NCBI GenBank assembly: GCA_963969365.1
Contig: OZ017754.1
Span: 1,984,001 to 2,048,000, forward strand
DNA length: 64,000 nt
Direction of reading: 5' to 3'
DNA from: Asterochloris sp. CNOR1
Taxonomy: Eukaryota > Chlorophyta > Trebouxiophyceae > Trebouxiales > Trebouxiaceae
This document shows, piece by piece, positions 1 to 12,945 of this stretch. The notes beneath the pieces were generated by a model. It worked only from the letters and a program-made list of their open reading frames with translations, had not been told where the DNA came from and searched no databases. The first letter of the stretch is position 1. Every line of letters begins with the position of its first letter. The translations under genes were made by a program, and so were the position numbers.

Positions 1-148
1 CAGACTGGCCCACAACATACTTTGGGCCAGGCCACCGCACAATGTCTGGCCCTGACCCCTGTCTGAGCACAGACGGACCTGCAGCAGGTTGGCGCCCCAT
101 GCTGCCTGACAAGCCTTGGCACCGACCACTGTCTGCGCCGGCCTGCAG

Positions 149-1157
149 GCAGACAGACCCACAGCAGGTCGCCGTGCTGGTGCAAGGCCTGCTGCAGCGC
201 TTCCCTGGCGCCCAGATCCGGGCAGTGCTGGAGGAGCCCCTGCCAGGCTCCATGAATGGCAAATTCAGCTGGTACAGGTCAGTCTCACTGCGCAGCCATT
301 GAAAGCATAGGATCTGCACTGTGACCCCGCTGAGCCTGCTGATACAGGGGAGTGTGTGCTGCAAGGCTGCCTGGAATGCTGCCATGCAGTGGTGCCCTGC
401 ACTGCTGGGATGCGGCACATCATGCAGCGCCCTTGGCAGCAGGTGTGCCTGGAGGGAATGCAGTCCCTGTTGCAGCAGGATCACGCATGGCGGTGCCAGG
501 CAGTGTGGAGGCCGGCAGCAGCCATCACTGTCACTAGAACATTTGGCGCTGCATGTTCTTGCCCAGCTGGGCTGCACAAGCTAGCAGAGCAGCAGGACCA
601 GTCACACCTCACATTGCCCTGTCAGAAGCAGTTGAGCCCACTGCCGAGTATCCCTGCCCTGCAGCTCTGGCTACACCGCTGGTATCTGGCAGGGCGTTCT
701 GCTGTCCTGCGGCGTGCCCTTTGCCTCAGTGACAGCGCGGCGCTGGAAGGCCGACCTGCTGCTCAATGGCTTGGGCAAGGAAGGCAGCAGGCTGCTGGCA
801 CAGAGGGTATTTCCACAGACCACCCCCCTTCTCAAGTGAGTGACCCCTCAAGTGACCTGAGGTTGCCATGGCTACATCCCATTGCATGCTGGTCGCAGTG
901 ACTGTGCGGCGGCCTCTCCAGCATATGTTCACTGAGCTTGGTGCCTTATCATGATCCATGGCACTGCAAGTGGTGAGTGCTGCCCCTGTCATACATGCAG
1001 GCGCAAAAAGGATCATGGCAGGGCAGAGGCCATGCTAATCGCTGCTTGGGGAGTGGGGCTGCGTCTGAACCCTCTGGCACCAGATGCCAACCTGGAGGAC
1101 AACTTCTGCTCAGCTGCACTGGAGGCTGAGGCACTGCAGGATGATGTCAGCTTCTGA
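149..1157 (+). CDS. MOC1: MOC1-type chloroplast Holliday junction resolvase (5' partial)
   Basis: RuvC-like nuclease that cuts Holliday junctions so that plastid nucleoids can separate. Three exons are visible: 149-277, 665-835 and 1001-1157, ending in TGA. Phases join cleanly. The first visible exon follows a cctgcag acceptor and enters mid-codon, so the N-terminus and transit peptide lie outside the window. Family matches: the stretch IRAVLEEPLPG carries the acidic residue after a beta strand; SSGYTAGIWQGVLLSCGVPF corresponds to the plant W-S-G-G-F-x-Y-G-x-W segment; RKKDHGRAEAMLIAAWGVGL is nearly the same as the plant MOC1 C-terminal block, with D and E as likely metal ligands. The C-terminus adds about 30 acidic residues. 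It is convergent with URB2, whose stop lies 144 bp away. The identification is strong; only the missing 5' part is unknown. Confidence 0.88.
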
Positions 1158-1301
1158 TCAGACCTTATGACTTCCCCAGCACTGCCTTATACACATCATT
1201 CAGAGGTGTATGCTGCACAACTTTGTTTCATTGACGAGATGTTCAAACTTGTGAGGGCGGCCAGCCCTAGCAGGCTGGCCACCCTCTGTTGGTCTGCTTG
1301 C

Positions 1302-4300
1302 TCAGGCTTTGCCTGTGTACCTAAACGACCTCTCAAAGTCTTTCCTCAGATCAGCCAGGGCGGCACGGTGCATTCCACCTGCGCCGCTTCCGAGAGCAGC
1401 ATGCAGGTGCTGCACCTGCACAGGAAGAGGGGCTTGCTGAGGAGGTTTGAGAGCCAGCACAGGGCAGCATCAACACAAGAGCAACACCCATTGAGAGTCC
1501 ATCACTCCAAGGCCTTCAGACATTCCAGAGCATGCCTCACCTCCAGTGGGCTGCAGGCGCCATACAAGGCATATGCTCCCTGCCTGAGCAATGTGGCAGC
1601 AGTGAGCTCAGGATGACCTGCGTCTGCCTGAGCCCATGACTGGTCAGCAGCTGGTGTGGCTGCCTCAATGATATAGTCAGCCAGCCACTGCACACAGTGC
1701 TTGCCAGTGCTGACCTGCAGGCATGCAGACTGGGGGTGACAGGAGTTTGCTGCATCCAGCAGGCATGCTTCTCAAATGCCTGTGGAGGCCACCGAAAGTG
1801 GCTCATGTTGGCGCCCAGGCCGAGAGGTGGGAAACAGGGAAGCTGCTGGCTCACGCTGATGATAGGAGGCAGAGTACAAAGCCAGCACAGTAGCCGCCAC
1901 GAGCAGAGGCAACTGCGCACCTTCTTGTCTGCCAAAGCCCTGTACACGTCTGCCAGCTCCTCAGCACAGATATAGACCAGCCTGCAGAACCACTGGACAT
2001 AAGTTTGACAGCTTGCTGGCTGAAAGGGAGTGACCCAGGATGCCAGAGTCCAGCCACACGGTGCTAGGCACACAGGCACCATCATCAGGCAGGTTGGGAC
2101 AATGCACAGCGCCACAGGCTATGCGGTGGATCCCATTCTGACTTTGCAGGCAGCAACCTGGGCAGTACTTGCCTGGGCGCCATGCTGGCCCCCGACGCCA
2201 CCAACGCCTTCAGCAGCTGCCGCAGTGCCTGTCCAATGACAGGCAGCGCATGGCGCACCGCCTGCTGCCTGTGGCGGAGCGCGGCCATCACCACGTGGCA
2301 GCAGGCCACAAACATGGCAGCCCTTCCCGATCCACTGTCCTTTGCCACTGCCCCACCAGCAGTATCTGCTGGAGTGGCACCACCCCGCTGTCCTGGAGCT
2401 GGGACAGCTGCCAGCTGGTAGGTGAGGTGAGCCTGACCGGGAGTAGGATCCATCACTGAGGCTGCTGCACTGAGGGTGGCCACCATCAGGTCTGTAGGCA
2501 GCTTAAAGAGCGCCTCTCTGGCCAAGATGGACTCTAAAACCCTCAGGGCTGCAGAAAGGGCACAAGCTGTGAGCAAGGGCTTGAAGCCAGGTGCTGGACA
2601 GGCAGAAGCCGCATCAAAAGTTGACAGAAAGTAGTGCTCAAGCAGCACCTCTCAGGTGGGTGCGCATTGTAGGCCATGCGACTGCCAGCACTGGAAAGCT
2701 GCCTGGGGCACACTGGCCTCCACCAGGCATGCCAGGCTGCTGCTCGTCACACCAGCTGCTCATCACTCTGGTGCAATGATAGCGTCACCACCTCCCACCT
2801 GTACATACAGCCAGGGCTGCAGCACTCCCACAGCCGGTGCTGCCCGCCATGCCCAGGCGGGCAGGTGCTGCCTGCCGCAGGATGCTGGTGGCAGCCGCCA
2901 CCATGTCCCTGGACTGTGCCCTCAGCAGCCTCAGGGCAGCTGGCGACTGGGGGGCCTCCAGCTGCACAAGCAGCACCTGCAGGCCGACAGGCGGCAGGTC
3001 GGGCAGCACCTCTAGCCCAAATGCAGCACTTGCTGCTTAGCAACAGCGCCTGCAGGCCCAAGTGCAGCCGTTGCAGGTCAAGTAACGCAGCACCTGCCGG
3101 CCAAGTGATGCAGCACCTGCAGGCTAAGAAGCAGCAGGTCGGGCAGCACATTCTGGCCCACAAGCAGCAGGTGGGGCAGCACATGCACATGCTTCTGCGT
3201 GTGGGCACGGTCTGGCCTGTGGGAGCCCAGGACTGCGCCGCCAAAGAGTGCAGCCTGCCGGCGTATCAGTGCATGCAGTGTTCCAGAACACAGCAGAGCT
3301 CAACGGAGAGCAGAACTCAGGCTGGGGCAACCACTGCCGGGGTCACCTCCGCAGCTGCCAACGCAACGTCTGGCCTTGACTGCAGCCCATCAAGGCCTGC
3401 GCTCTCAGTGGCCTCAAGTGGCACTCCTGAAGCTGCTGCTGCTGGCACCAGGGCCCTGCAGGTACACGATAGCCTGACATCAGCAAGGCGGCAATGGTAT
3501 TTGCAGGGAGGCTGGGGTGTCCTGGCCACAAATGAAAGATGATCAGCCAGCACAGTCCTGGGCCCACTTTCAAGCTGGGAGCTCGCATCTGCATGGCTGG
3601 ACAACGCAGAGAGCAACCAGCCACAAGTCAAGCAGCAGCTGCCGCTCGCCTCAAGCCGCGCAGGACGGCCAGTCTGCTCTGCTGCGTGCTGGTGAGACCC
3701 CTGCCAGGCTCGCACTGCAGCGATGGCATGCCCATCAGGGCCGCGTGGTTCTGGCGCAGCGGGGCGGCCTCCTGCAAAGGTGGCAGCCACAGACACTTGC
3801 AGCAGGACTTGACTGTGGCAGAGCTGCACGCAGCCTGGTGCAGCAGAAGGCCATGCCGCAGCCACCAGGCATGAGCCGCATGCAGGCGGCCTGATGCCTG
3901 CGCAGTTCAAGTGCAGTAATGGAGAGATAAGTCAAACCGATCCATGAGTGATGAGCTCACCTCCACTGCGAGGCGCTTCAAGGCCCGGACAAGTGCACCA
4001 CTCAGCTTGCGGCATATGTCGACCTTCTCAGGCATGCTGCCAGCCAGCTGGATGGCCCTGCCCACCGCCTCAGCAAAGAATGCTACTTGGAGCATGATGT
4101 GCACAGGCCTGCAGGGTATACAGACATAGAGGCTGGATCTGTAGCCATGGGTGTGGAACAGCCATCAGGCCCGCCACTGCCAAACGTGCAGGACTGCAAG
4201 TAGAGGTGTGGGTCCCACTGAGGGCATCCACTCAAAGGTCTCTGTCCCAAATGTTGAGGGGATGTCAGAGTTCTCAACGGCAGTGTACTGCTGCATCTCA

Positions 4301-7300
4301 GTATCAACAAACAGCTGCACAGTCACACACCTGAGGCTTCCACCATCTGCAAACTGGTCTGGCAATACCAGCTTGGCCAGCCGGCATGCCAGCTGCACAT
4401 CATGCAGCAGGCCTTGGAGCGCTGGGTCTGCCATGTCCAGCGTTCCTGGCTCTGCCAGGTCCCCGTCAGAGTCAGCTGCCTCTGCATCTGCCATGCTGAC
4501 GTCTGAGTCCTGGCCTGCATCGCTGCCAGGTTCAGCTGCCTCACTCCCAGCTAGGAAGGAGCCTTCCTGGCTGGCTGCTGCCTCTCCAGACGTTGCCTCT
4601 TCGTCTGACACATGCCCACCCCCCCTGCTGCTGCCCGACTCATCTGCCTGGCCGCCTCTGGTGCCGTCACTGGAGGCACTGCTGCCGTGTGCATCAGAAG
4701 CTGCCTGGCGGTGGCCTGCCCTGCTACCACCAGGGTCAAGGCCCGACCCAGCCTGCCCCTCCTCAGAAGCTGTGTTACTGCCTGAGGTTGGGGTGCTGCT
4801 CACATTGCTCTCTTCAGCAGAAGCAGTACTGCCACCATCTGCAGTGCTCACGAGTGGCAACTGGCTACTGCTGTGGACACCCTGCCCTGCAGAAGCAGCC
4901 GCCTTGCTGGCAGAGGGGGTGCCTTGGTCGGCTGTTGCTGCTGCACGCAGCTGCTGCCTGCTGTGTGAGCACCACCTGCCCAGCAGGGAAGCCCTGCAGC
5001 TGAGCAGGGCTGCTGCAGCCCTGCAGGAGTTGTTGGAGATGTCAATGTGATGGGTGGCAGTCAGGCCCCTCTTTTGGGCAAGTATCACTTCCATTGGTAC
5101 TTGAAGTAGTGATGCAGCATGCCGTAGGTCTGAGAGCTGGCTGAGCATGCACAAAGCTGCATCACGGCACAAAGACACTCCTTAAGAGCATCGTGACCGC
5201 GTGCTGATGATTGTCAGAAAGAAACACTCACACAACAGCTCAGCAGCAATTGATCAGCATTGATATCAAGGCCTGACCTGCAGTCCTGCGTATCTGAAAA
5301 GTCCTCAGGTGTCAGACTGGCCAGTTGAGCTTGGCACGCTTGCAGCAGCGCCGCACTGCTAGCCTTCACCTGCTCCTTGTGAACAGCCGTGGCACTTGAG
5401 CCTGACCCTGCAAATTGACATGCAACACATTGGCTGCTGAGGTGCTCAGATACAACTTGAATAGCGCACTGGTGCGAGCCCTTGAGCTGCCTTTTATTTG
5501 TACTTGAAGCTGAGTCCGGGACCAGCACATTGTTGGATGGAGGTCTCACCTGCCACAACATCGCGCATTTTGCTATTGCTTGCTGCAGCTGTTGCCGCTT
5601 CTTCTGCCTGGGCAATGCCGGCAGCTGCAGCAGCAGCCATGTCACACAACCCCAAGCCTTGAACGTCCGCGAGGTTCTCAGCAGCCTGCAAGATGAGCCA
5701 CTTTGAGGCCGTCCAGCAGATCAGCGCACCCATCTAGAGCAGGTCTGCATAGCAACTTGAGCAGAACCCATGCGTATAGAAATCCATGGTGCTTGATGCC
5801 GACGGGCCTGCCACAGGCGGCCTCTGAGTGGTACAGCGCATTTACATGTACTCATGCAGGCATGCATACAAGCCATGCCTGGGCACACCTGCAGCTGCCC
5901 CGCAACATCCTGCATCCACAGCACAGCGGTGCCACGACCTCTCTCTGTAGGCTGCCTCTGCGCTGCCACATCAGGCAACAGCAGGGCCTGACAGACCAGT
6001 GTCTGCACCATCAGAGAGGTGCTGTCCTGCAGCCCTGCCAGGCCCATGCGTAGGCCAGCACCTCCCTCTTGCGGCCTGGGCAGTGCGCTGGTGCTGCCCC
6101 CAGCCTCTGACCCCTCCACCACCCCGCCAGCGGACAGCTGCTGCTGCTCATCTGCGCGCGAAGCGCCAAGCTGGCTGCCGCTGCGAGATGACGCCTCTGA
6201 CCAACAGCACAGGGTGTGCTGCCAGGCCAGCACCTTGGGCAGCATGGTGGGGCTAGCCAGAGCACCGGCAGCTGCCCTGGGGCGCTGCAGGAGAGCCAGC
6301 AGCAGGCGCTGGCCTGCCAGCAGTGCCCTAGCAAGCTGAGGCACACGCAGCAGGCTGCCATCAATATGCTGCTTGCCACAGGACTGTAGCCCTGCCTGGG
6401 ACTGTGCAGCCAGCACAGCCTGGCACACCAGTACTGCCAGGGCCAGTTTCGTTGCTGCATCTGCGTCCAAGGCCGGGGCGGCTCCAGCGGCAAGCTCCAA
6501 TGCTCTCTGCAGCCCAACGCAGGCTGCTGCCACGGACTGAAGATTGGTGGGCAGAGCCTCACTGCCTCCAGCAGTGGCAGTGCCATTGGGTGCCAAAGCT
6601 GGGCCTACAGTGCTGAGCACAGCAGCTGCTGCCTCAAGCAACTGGCCCAGTTGAGGCACGGATGTGTCACTTGCAGCCTTGTCAGCCAACTGCTGCAGCA
6701 GCAGCCTAGCTGTGGCGCACACTGAGCTTCCCTGGGGCCTTGCAGCAGCAGCTTCTGCTACTTTCAAGTTCCTGATGCGGTTGTGGTCAGCACTATCGTC
6801 CTGCCGCTGCTTTGGGGCACCCTGGCCCGCTGCAGGTGCTGCAGCTTCTGCGCAGACGCCAGACACTATCTCGTGTAGCTGAGCGAGGGTGGCCATCACA
6901 AAGGCGTAGCGGCTGCCTGCCTGCTCAAACAAGCCTGTGTCTGCCTGCAGAGCGCCAGCCACAGCCAGAGCCAGACAGCTGTGCTGTGGCCCTGCTGGTG
7001 CTGGCAAGCCACCACCAGCAGCAGCACCTGCACTCCGCATCATGGCAGTGAATGCCTGCTGCAGCTGGCTCTGACTGGCGTGCTGCGCCACCAGAGGCAG
7101 GTTCCTCAGAATGAGAGGCACAGCATCAGCCAGCGAGACAGGAGCCGCCTGTTGCAGCGGCGGCCCGACTGGACCGCCAGACCCTTGCTGTTCCTCTGCA
7201 GCTGTTGCTGCTGCTGAGCTGCCCACAGGGGCGGCTGCTGGATCCAGCAGTCTTTGAGCAGGGGCCAGGTTGTCCAGCAGCCTGTCAGACAGTGCACTGA

Positions 7301-10300
7301 GCTCCTGGGCGACCTCCTCCTGTGAAATTGCAACGTGTGACACTGCCCCAGCAAGGATCACGTCATCATTCCCCTCAGCCCCAGCAGTATCCAGGCGCTC
7401 CAAAAGCCCTAGAGGACTTGCTTCAGCTGGGGCATCCTGCTGACTCTGCTTCTGGCTGTTGCCAGGGGGCGCCCTCAGGAGGGGCACTGGGCAGCAGAAG
7501 CGCAGGTGCAGCAGCTGTTCATGCAGCACCATCATACTGTTGAGGCCGCAGCGCACCAGGACTGCCCTGAGGTGGCTGGCCGCAGCAGGGTGGGGGCTGC
7601 CGGCTGAGAAGACGCAGGCATGCCGCCACACTGCAAGGAGCGACACGATGTGCATGCGAGCTGCACTGCGGATCGCCAGTGGGGCAAAGAAGCCGCCGCT
7701 GCCTGTAGGGCAATCAACATGGGGAGCTGGCTGATGCTGCGCACTGTGGGAGGGCATGGGAGCAGGCTTTGAGGCGTGACTGGAGTCACCAAGGTCAGGC
7801 AGCCAGTGGGCATATGGGGAGCACTCGGCTGTCAGCAAACCAAAAAAGCAACTGCAAGGCAGACTTACGCTTCCGTAACAGCAAGACCAGCACATGAGAT
7901 TTGCTGCCGACCTGTGGCTTCCTCGCCCTGCCCTGGCAGGGGCTCCACTTCAGGGTGCATCGCAGCACACTGCCTGTGCAGCTCCAGAGCAGCTGCATAC
8001 AGCTGCAGCAGCACTGCCAGCATCTGCTGCCTTTCAGGTGCAAGGCCCCCTGCCTGCCCGCCACCAGTGCCTGCAGGCCCCATTGCTGTGCCCGTCTCTG
8101 TCTGAGGCGGCACCTTTGGGCCTTGGGATAAAGCAGCATCAGCAGCAGGGAATCCCAGCTGCAGCAACAGTGCTTGCAGCGGGGTGCTTAACCCCTGATC
8201 GAGCAGCTTCTCCACAGCCCCAGCCAAGGCCACAGCTGAGGCCAGCTCGATCCTGATGGCGGTCAAGCAAGTGTGCAGCAGCTGACCCACTCCCTGGATC
8301 TGAGCGATCGCCAGCCCTTCCTGCTGAGTCATGGCTGTTCCTGCCCGTGTGAGCAGAGCCACAAGGGCAGGGACCTGTCCAGACGGGACGCCATGCACAG
8401 CCTGCAGGCAACATGCCAGTCACAGTCACTGCTGGTGGGAGAGTCTGACGGCTACAAGCTCAAGTTGCCTCCAGATTTCGAGAGTACATGTGTGGATTCA
8501 CCTGCTGCAAAGCCACATGGGCTGGGTGAGAGATAGCCAGACAAGCGGCCATGCAGCCCACTTGAGGTCGGCATTGCATGATCTGATCCAACCTGATCTG
8601 ACTAGCAAGCAACATGAGCGTCGCCTCACCACGCGCAGGTCCCGCAGCAGCCGGGCATCCTGTGCAGTGGCAGCTGCCTGTGGATGGCCACCCTGAAGGA
8701 GCTCGTCCAGCAGGGATTGTGCCACCACTGGCAGCTGCCTCAGCTCTGCGTATGCGCCCACCAGCTGGCTGGCCACTTGCACTGCCACGCTGGTTCCCTG
8801 TGTGAGCTGGCTGTCCCTGCCACCTGCAGGTCAAGGAGCACTGAGTGGGCAGGCTGGCTTGAGAGCAGTGTTGCAGAAGCTGGGCAAGCAAGGGATGGCC
8901 TTGAGGGGGACCAACAGTGTTATGAACGGTCCTGACAATGCCTTTGGGAGGTTATAACATGCTGCTGCTGCTCTGCAATGCAATGTAATGCAAGGACTGA
9001 ACCCTTGGAGCTAGCAGGGCCATGTTGTTCTGTGGCAGAGCATGCCAGCCATTATGTTGTGCACACCTGGACAACAGCCGCACCCACCAGGGGACAGCGT
9101 GCTGTCTTGGCTGGCCGCAGTCCAGACCAGCTGCCACAGCTTCTGCAGGTGGGGCTGCACTGCCCTGTGGTCCAGGTCAAGCAGTGACGACAGGAGCTGG
9201 GCGGGCGCGACAGCCTGCTGGAAGTGCTCTGCAAGTACACAAGATGACCTCGCAGAGTATGGGTGCTTGATGTCTTCGCCATGTGCTAGCATGCCAAAAG
9301 GGCAGACAGCTGGCCATGTCTGTGAGCCAGCCAGCTCTGGACACAGTGGAAGCAGGCGCAAAAGCTGCGGCGCCCGCCGAAGGCAGGCATTCCCGCAACA
9401 CTCAAATAAGGCCGACCTGCGTCGGTGTTTGTCAAAGCCAGCTCAGCAAGCCTGCTGAGCAGCCCCAGGTGCATGCGGCCCCTGTCCTCTGTGGGCCGGT
9501 AGATGCCGTGCTGCTTCACGCCTCGCATGACAGCGGCACAGGCCAGCACAGCCCTTGTCCAGGCCTGCTCAGCCCCAGGCTGCTCGGCCACCGGAGGCCT
9601 GGCTGACGAGGCTATTCGCCGCTTTTTCTGCTGGCTGCCTGGTCCTTTGTCGCTGTTCTGGTGAGGTGCTGGACCCTCTGAGGTTGTGCCAGGATGTGCT
9701 CCATGCTCCAGTTGCTACAACGGGGCGGAGGCAAGATCAGGCCGCGGCACAGCAGCAGCGTTGCTGCTGCAGCTGCTCTGAGGGCAGCCCATCAGCACAG
9801 AAGAAAGCATGCAGTCGCTAGGCTTGGAGCTCTGCTTTTTGCGGGAGCGGCCTGTGCATCAACTGCCCTGCTTCAAGGACACAGCAGTGCCGTCAGGGAG
9901 TGCACTTTGTAGACAACTCACCTGCATGTGGGGCAGCAGCAACGAAGCCGCAAAGTGGAAGTCCGCCGACAGTGTCGGCTGCCCTGCTGCAGCTGCAGCA
10001 CCACTGGGCGCTTTAGCGCTCAGCAGCTGTGCCTTGGCGGCATGCTCAGCTGCAAGCGCCTGCCTGTGCTGCGCAATGGCGCCTGCAAAGGCGCCCAGCA
10101 GCCATGGCAGCAGCTCCCTGACAGCATGCACCTCTGCACAGGAGCCAGTAATGGCCAGGGCTGCCAATGTCTGCACCGCAGTGTGTACAAGATCACAACA
10201 TGGTGCTGTTGTCTTCCTTGGACACGTCCAAATTGATCAGACAGGTAGGTGGACAGCTCCTACCTATTTCAGCAGCCAGGTGGGTGTGCAAGCCAGCAGG

Positions 10301-12062
10301 TGCCTACTGACAGGCAGCAGCGTCAGAATCAGCAGGTGCGCACACCTCAAAGAGCTTAGCATGGTAGCTGCGCTTGCTGCGCTGCTCAGCTTCCTGGGCA
10401 CTTGACCGCCCCTGCTGCTGCTGGCTTGCCCCACAGATAGCCACGTCCTGGGCGCACACCTCGCACAGCCCTGGCAGCTGGCTGGGGTGCAGCAGCGCAG
10501 CGCGCAGTAGGTCCTTGGCTGCTGCTGCCACTTGCACTGTGCCCCCTTCACCTGCCAGATCTCGCAGAGGGCTGCAGACACAAGATGGTAGACTGTCCTA
10601 GGTGCATAACATACTGCAGGAGTGTCAGCACAGCCTGCAATGGCAGTTCAGGGATGCAGTTCAGCTGCTGCATCAGGCCAGGTGCTCCGCTCCCGTCAAA
10701 GGCTAGTTCGCCAACATTGCAACTCAAACATCTTGACACTTACCTGGTGACAGGGCTTGCTTGTAGCTGTGGCATGACAGCCGCCTGAGCCAACAGCACA
10801 GCCAGCCGTCCGGTGTCAGCAATGGCAAGGAAGACACGCTTCTGGTTGCTTTGGGCAGCACACAGTGCGGGCAGCCTGCGCAGCGCTGTAGCTGCCAGGG
10901 CGACGATGTCCTCTGCAACATGAGCGCTATGCTGCACCTGGTCCAAGACCTTGACCTGTTGCTGTGGCTGGGCTGCCAGCTTGAGGGCTGCTGTTGCCAG
11001 CGCCACACTGCAGCACATGCAGCCACACCAAGTCGGACCAGGACTCTCCCCTCACGGCTCTTGGACACAATGCTGAGTAAGCCATCCTGAGTGCAGGGGC
11101 TGCATTGCCCTGGGCACCTCATGCACACATGTCCCAATAAAAGGAGGCACCTCAACACATGGCCCACCTCTGCTCAAGGGTGGGACTGAACCTGGCGCCA
11201 AATCTTGTGTGCAGTGTCAGCAGCACCTGCCGCAGCAGCACAGCCTCACGACCCGCTGCCTCAACAGCGCCCAGTGCGTTGCTGGCTGCGATTGCCTTGC
11301 AGGCTCTGGTTGCAGCTGCCATCATGAGGTCTGGGGCAGGGGCATCTGCAAGCTCTCTGCTAGACAGAAGTAGCAGCAGCAGTTGCCAGGATTCAAGGCT
11401 GCCACTGGGCTCTGGCTGGGCATCGCCCTCCATGTCAGCAACAGACCGCTTCTGTCCTGCCACCTTTGGTGCAGAGTGGCTGCTGGCTTTCTCTGGCAGG
11501 AGAGGCTGAGAGGCAGCGTCAGACTGTTTGCTGCTTGGATCATTTACCTGCTGCAGTTGAGCTGATGCTTTCTTTTGCTTGGCCTGGCAGCTTCTGGCCA
11601 TGCTGCTCACCACCCAGGCTGCCACACCCTGAAGGGAGTGCGCTCTGATGCTGGCTGGCATGCTTTTGACCTCCTGCCGCAGAATGTCATGCCTGCTAGA
11701 TGCAGCTGGCACCAGATCAGAAGTGAGGCTGAGGCCCAGCAGCTGCGCCAGCGGCAGAGCTCTGCAGGAAACATGTTGTCTTAGCAGGCAATGACAGGGA
11801 GAGAAGAGGCAAAGAGGCAAGGGGCAGTGCAGCTCACTCTGCCTGTGGCACATCCTTGCCTCTGAGGCGCCTCAAAGCCTCTGCAACATGTGCCATCGAT
11901 TGTATTTAGGCAGCGCTCGTGATCATCATGAACACGCAGAGACCATGCGGCGTACGGTGTCTGCTCCAGATGACACAGTCCTTTGAGGAGGCTGTTCAGG
12001 TGTGACGCTGCAAAGATTAGGTTTGAAACATTTTTCGCAGGCCATGTGAAACCCCGCCACAA
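1302..12062 (-). CDS. URB2: URB2/NPA2-type nucleolar pre-rRNA processing protein, many exons
   Basis: Large nucleolar protein needed for early 60S (27S pre-rRNA) maturation. The C-terminal exons are resolved: 1981-1921, 1714-1541 and 1415-1302 (TGA), with matching phases. They read ELADVYRALADKK, then LLRQGAYALYGACSPLE, then a last exon ending in DFERSFRYTGKA. This is the Urb2/Npa2 C-terminal domain signature (L-x-x-G-A-Y-A-L-x-x-A-C-S and a terminal F-E-R-S-F-x-Y-T-G-K). Upstream are helical, Leu/Ala-rich exons, including a 724-codon open stretch at 5721-7895, an acidic Ser-rich linker around 4280-5050, and more exons at 7865-8398, 9859-10176, 10740-11018 and 11152-11790. The 5' end is uncertain: an in-frame ATG lies at 12062, but ctttgcag at about 12010 could be an acceptor for an earlier exon. 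A protein well over 1500 residues is usual for plants. Decayed copies of exon edges lie in an intron at 2830-3200. Confidence 0.78.
2836..3200 (-). repeat. Tandem decayed copies of an exon edge in a URB2 intron
   Basis: On the minus strand the segment repeats variants of ctgcaggtgctg, each followed by diverged versions of the same coding start. They converge on the apparent functional edge that reads VLLVQLEAPQS. At least four copies are visible. They keep the acceptor-like tgcag and stay in the same orientation as the gene. Confidence 0.5.
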
Positions 12063-12066
12063 CCTT

Positions 12067-12143
12067 TAGATGTGTGCAGAAAGGGTGCAGGGCCTGTTGA
12101 ACGTCTTTAGCTCAGGGCCCTGCACCCTTTCTGCACACATCTA
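12067..12143. repeat. 28-bp perfect inverted repeat (hairpin) beside the URB2 5' end
   Basis: The arms at 12067-12094 and 12116-12143 are exact reverse complements around a 21-nt loop. The hairpin starts 5 bp upstream of the possible URB2 ATG. It would form a very stable stem in RNA from either strand. It could be a terminator-like or regulatory structure, or the remnant of a small inverted-repeat element; the sequence does not decide. Confidence 0.85.
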
Positions 12144-12189
12144 CTGTTGAACGTCTTTAGCTCAGGGCCCTGCACCCCTTCCTGCACAC
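12095..12189. repeat. 50-bp direct repeat, two copies overlapping the hairpin
   Basis: The segment beginning tgttgaacgtctttagctca at 12095 recurs at 12145 with only a few differences over about 45 bases. The unit includes the hairpin loop and right arm, so the duplication is later than, or linked to, the inverted repeat. Confidence 0.85.
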
Positions 12190-12238
12190 TGTGCGGCATT
12201 GTTGACGTTCATCAGTTGTCAGTATGTTGAGCAGCTCT

Positions 12239-12700
12239 TCACTTCTGCAGGAATTCTTTGAAGGCAGCAGGCACCATGTCACATTGCAACAGCTCTGCCA
12301 GCTGCTCTTCGTCAGTCCCAGACAGCTTCAGCACTGCTGCCATCGTCAGGCCAGGCATGGCATTCATAGGCCTCGCAGTAAGCGGTGTCGGTGCCCACCG
12401 TGGCGAGATGAATGCTGGTGTGCCACAGCGCCTTTACAGCTCATCAGGAGAGCTGGTGAACCACTGCTGATACCGAAGTCAGCTTGAACTGTGAGCCGAC
12501 CCTGAAGATGTTGTCAGCAGAGACATCACGGTGGTAACGATTATCGCATGACAGAGATCTGCAAGGGGTTGCTGTGACTTAGGGCCATTGAGGTCACATG
12601 ATTCTTTTCTAGTCAGGCATCTCGGCGGCAATGCGCCTCATCAGGCCCACAGCGCAAGCTCAAACAGCTCTCTGCCGGTACTGTCTGGCGCCATTGTCAA
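12239..12700 (-). pseudogene. Protein kinase C-lobe fragment, broken
   Basis: Kinase subdomains follow one another on the minus strand but in different frames: [17 protein letters not shown] (hinge region), [29 protein letters not shown] (catalytic loop with H-R-D and the following N), DFGIS (in a shifted frame directly after), GTPAFISP (activation-segment end), then a helical tail ending FKEFLQK and TGA at 12239. A stop follows the hinge block, a frame change follows it, and one base is missing before DFG. No N-lobe (glycine loop or VAIK lysine) was found upstream, where the YchF gene lies on the other strand. The best reading is a truncated relic. Very short introns are a less likely alternative. 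Confidence 0.6.
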
Positions 12701-12945
12701 GAACCACACCCCCTGGCAGAAGGCTGCACCAAAGCACGGCAGCTCGGACTGCTCTCCCCAGCGACAGATCTGCATGGCTGACAGGACCCCAACCTCAAGA
12801 AACAGCAAGGTCTAGCAGCCGTCGCCTACAACATGGCCTGCTGCAGAGACGAGGCTTCAGGTCTGCCCTTTTGCTGATGCTGTTAACTGCCTGTGCTGTA
12901 CAGCACTCTGAATCTCATAGTCTGTGCAGGACCTCTGTCATCACA

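Noticed and set aside
1167-1616. Plus-strand open frame of 149 codons after MOC1
   Set aside because: Covers the convergent URB2 C-terminal exons on the other strand; translation is not protein-like.
2836-3200. Possible coding repeat protein (Gln/His-rich plus strand)
   Set aside because: The repeats are explained by serial copies of a URB2 exon edge on the minus strand.
4151-5050. Plus-strand open frame of 299 codons
   Set aside because: Antisense shadow of the acidic Ser/Ala linker in the URB2 gene.
12631-12945. Firm call of a YchF transit peptide
   Set aside because: The frame is open and Arg/Ser-rich, but the same bases hold the antisense kinase relic, and no splice or start evidence chooses it over the ATG at 12946.
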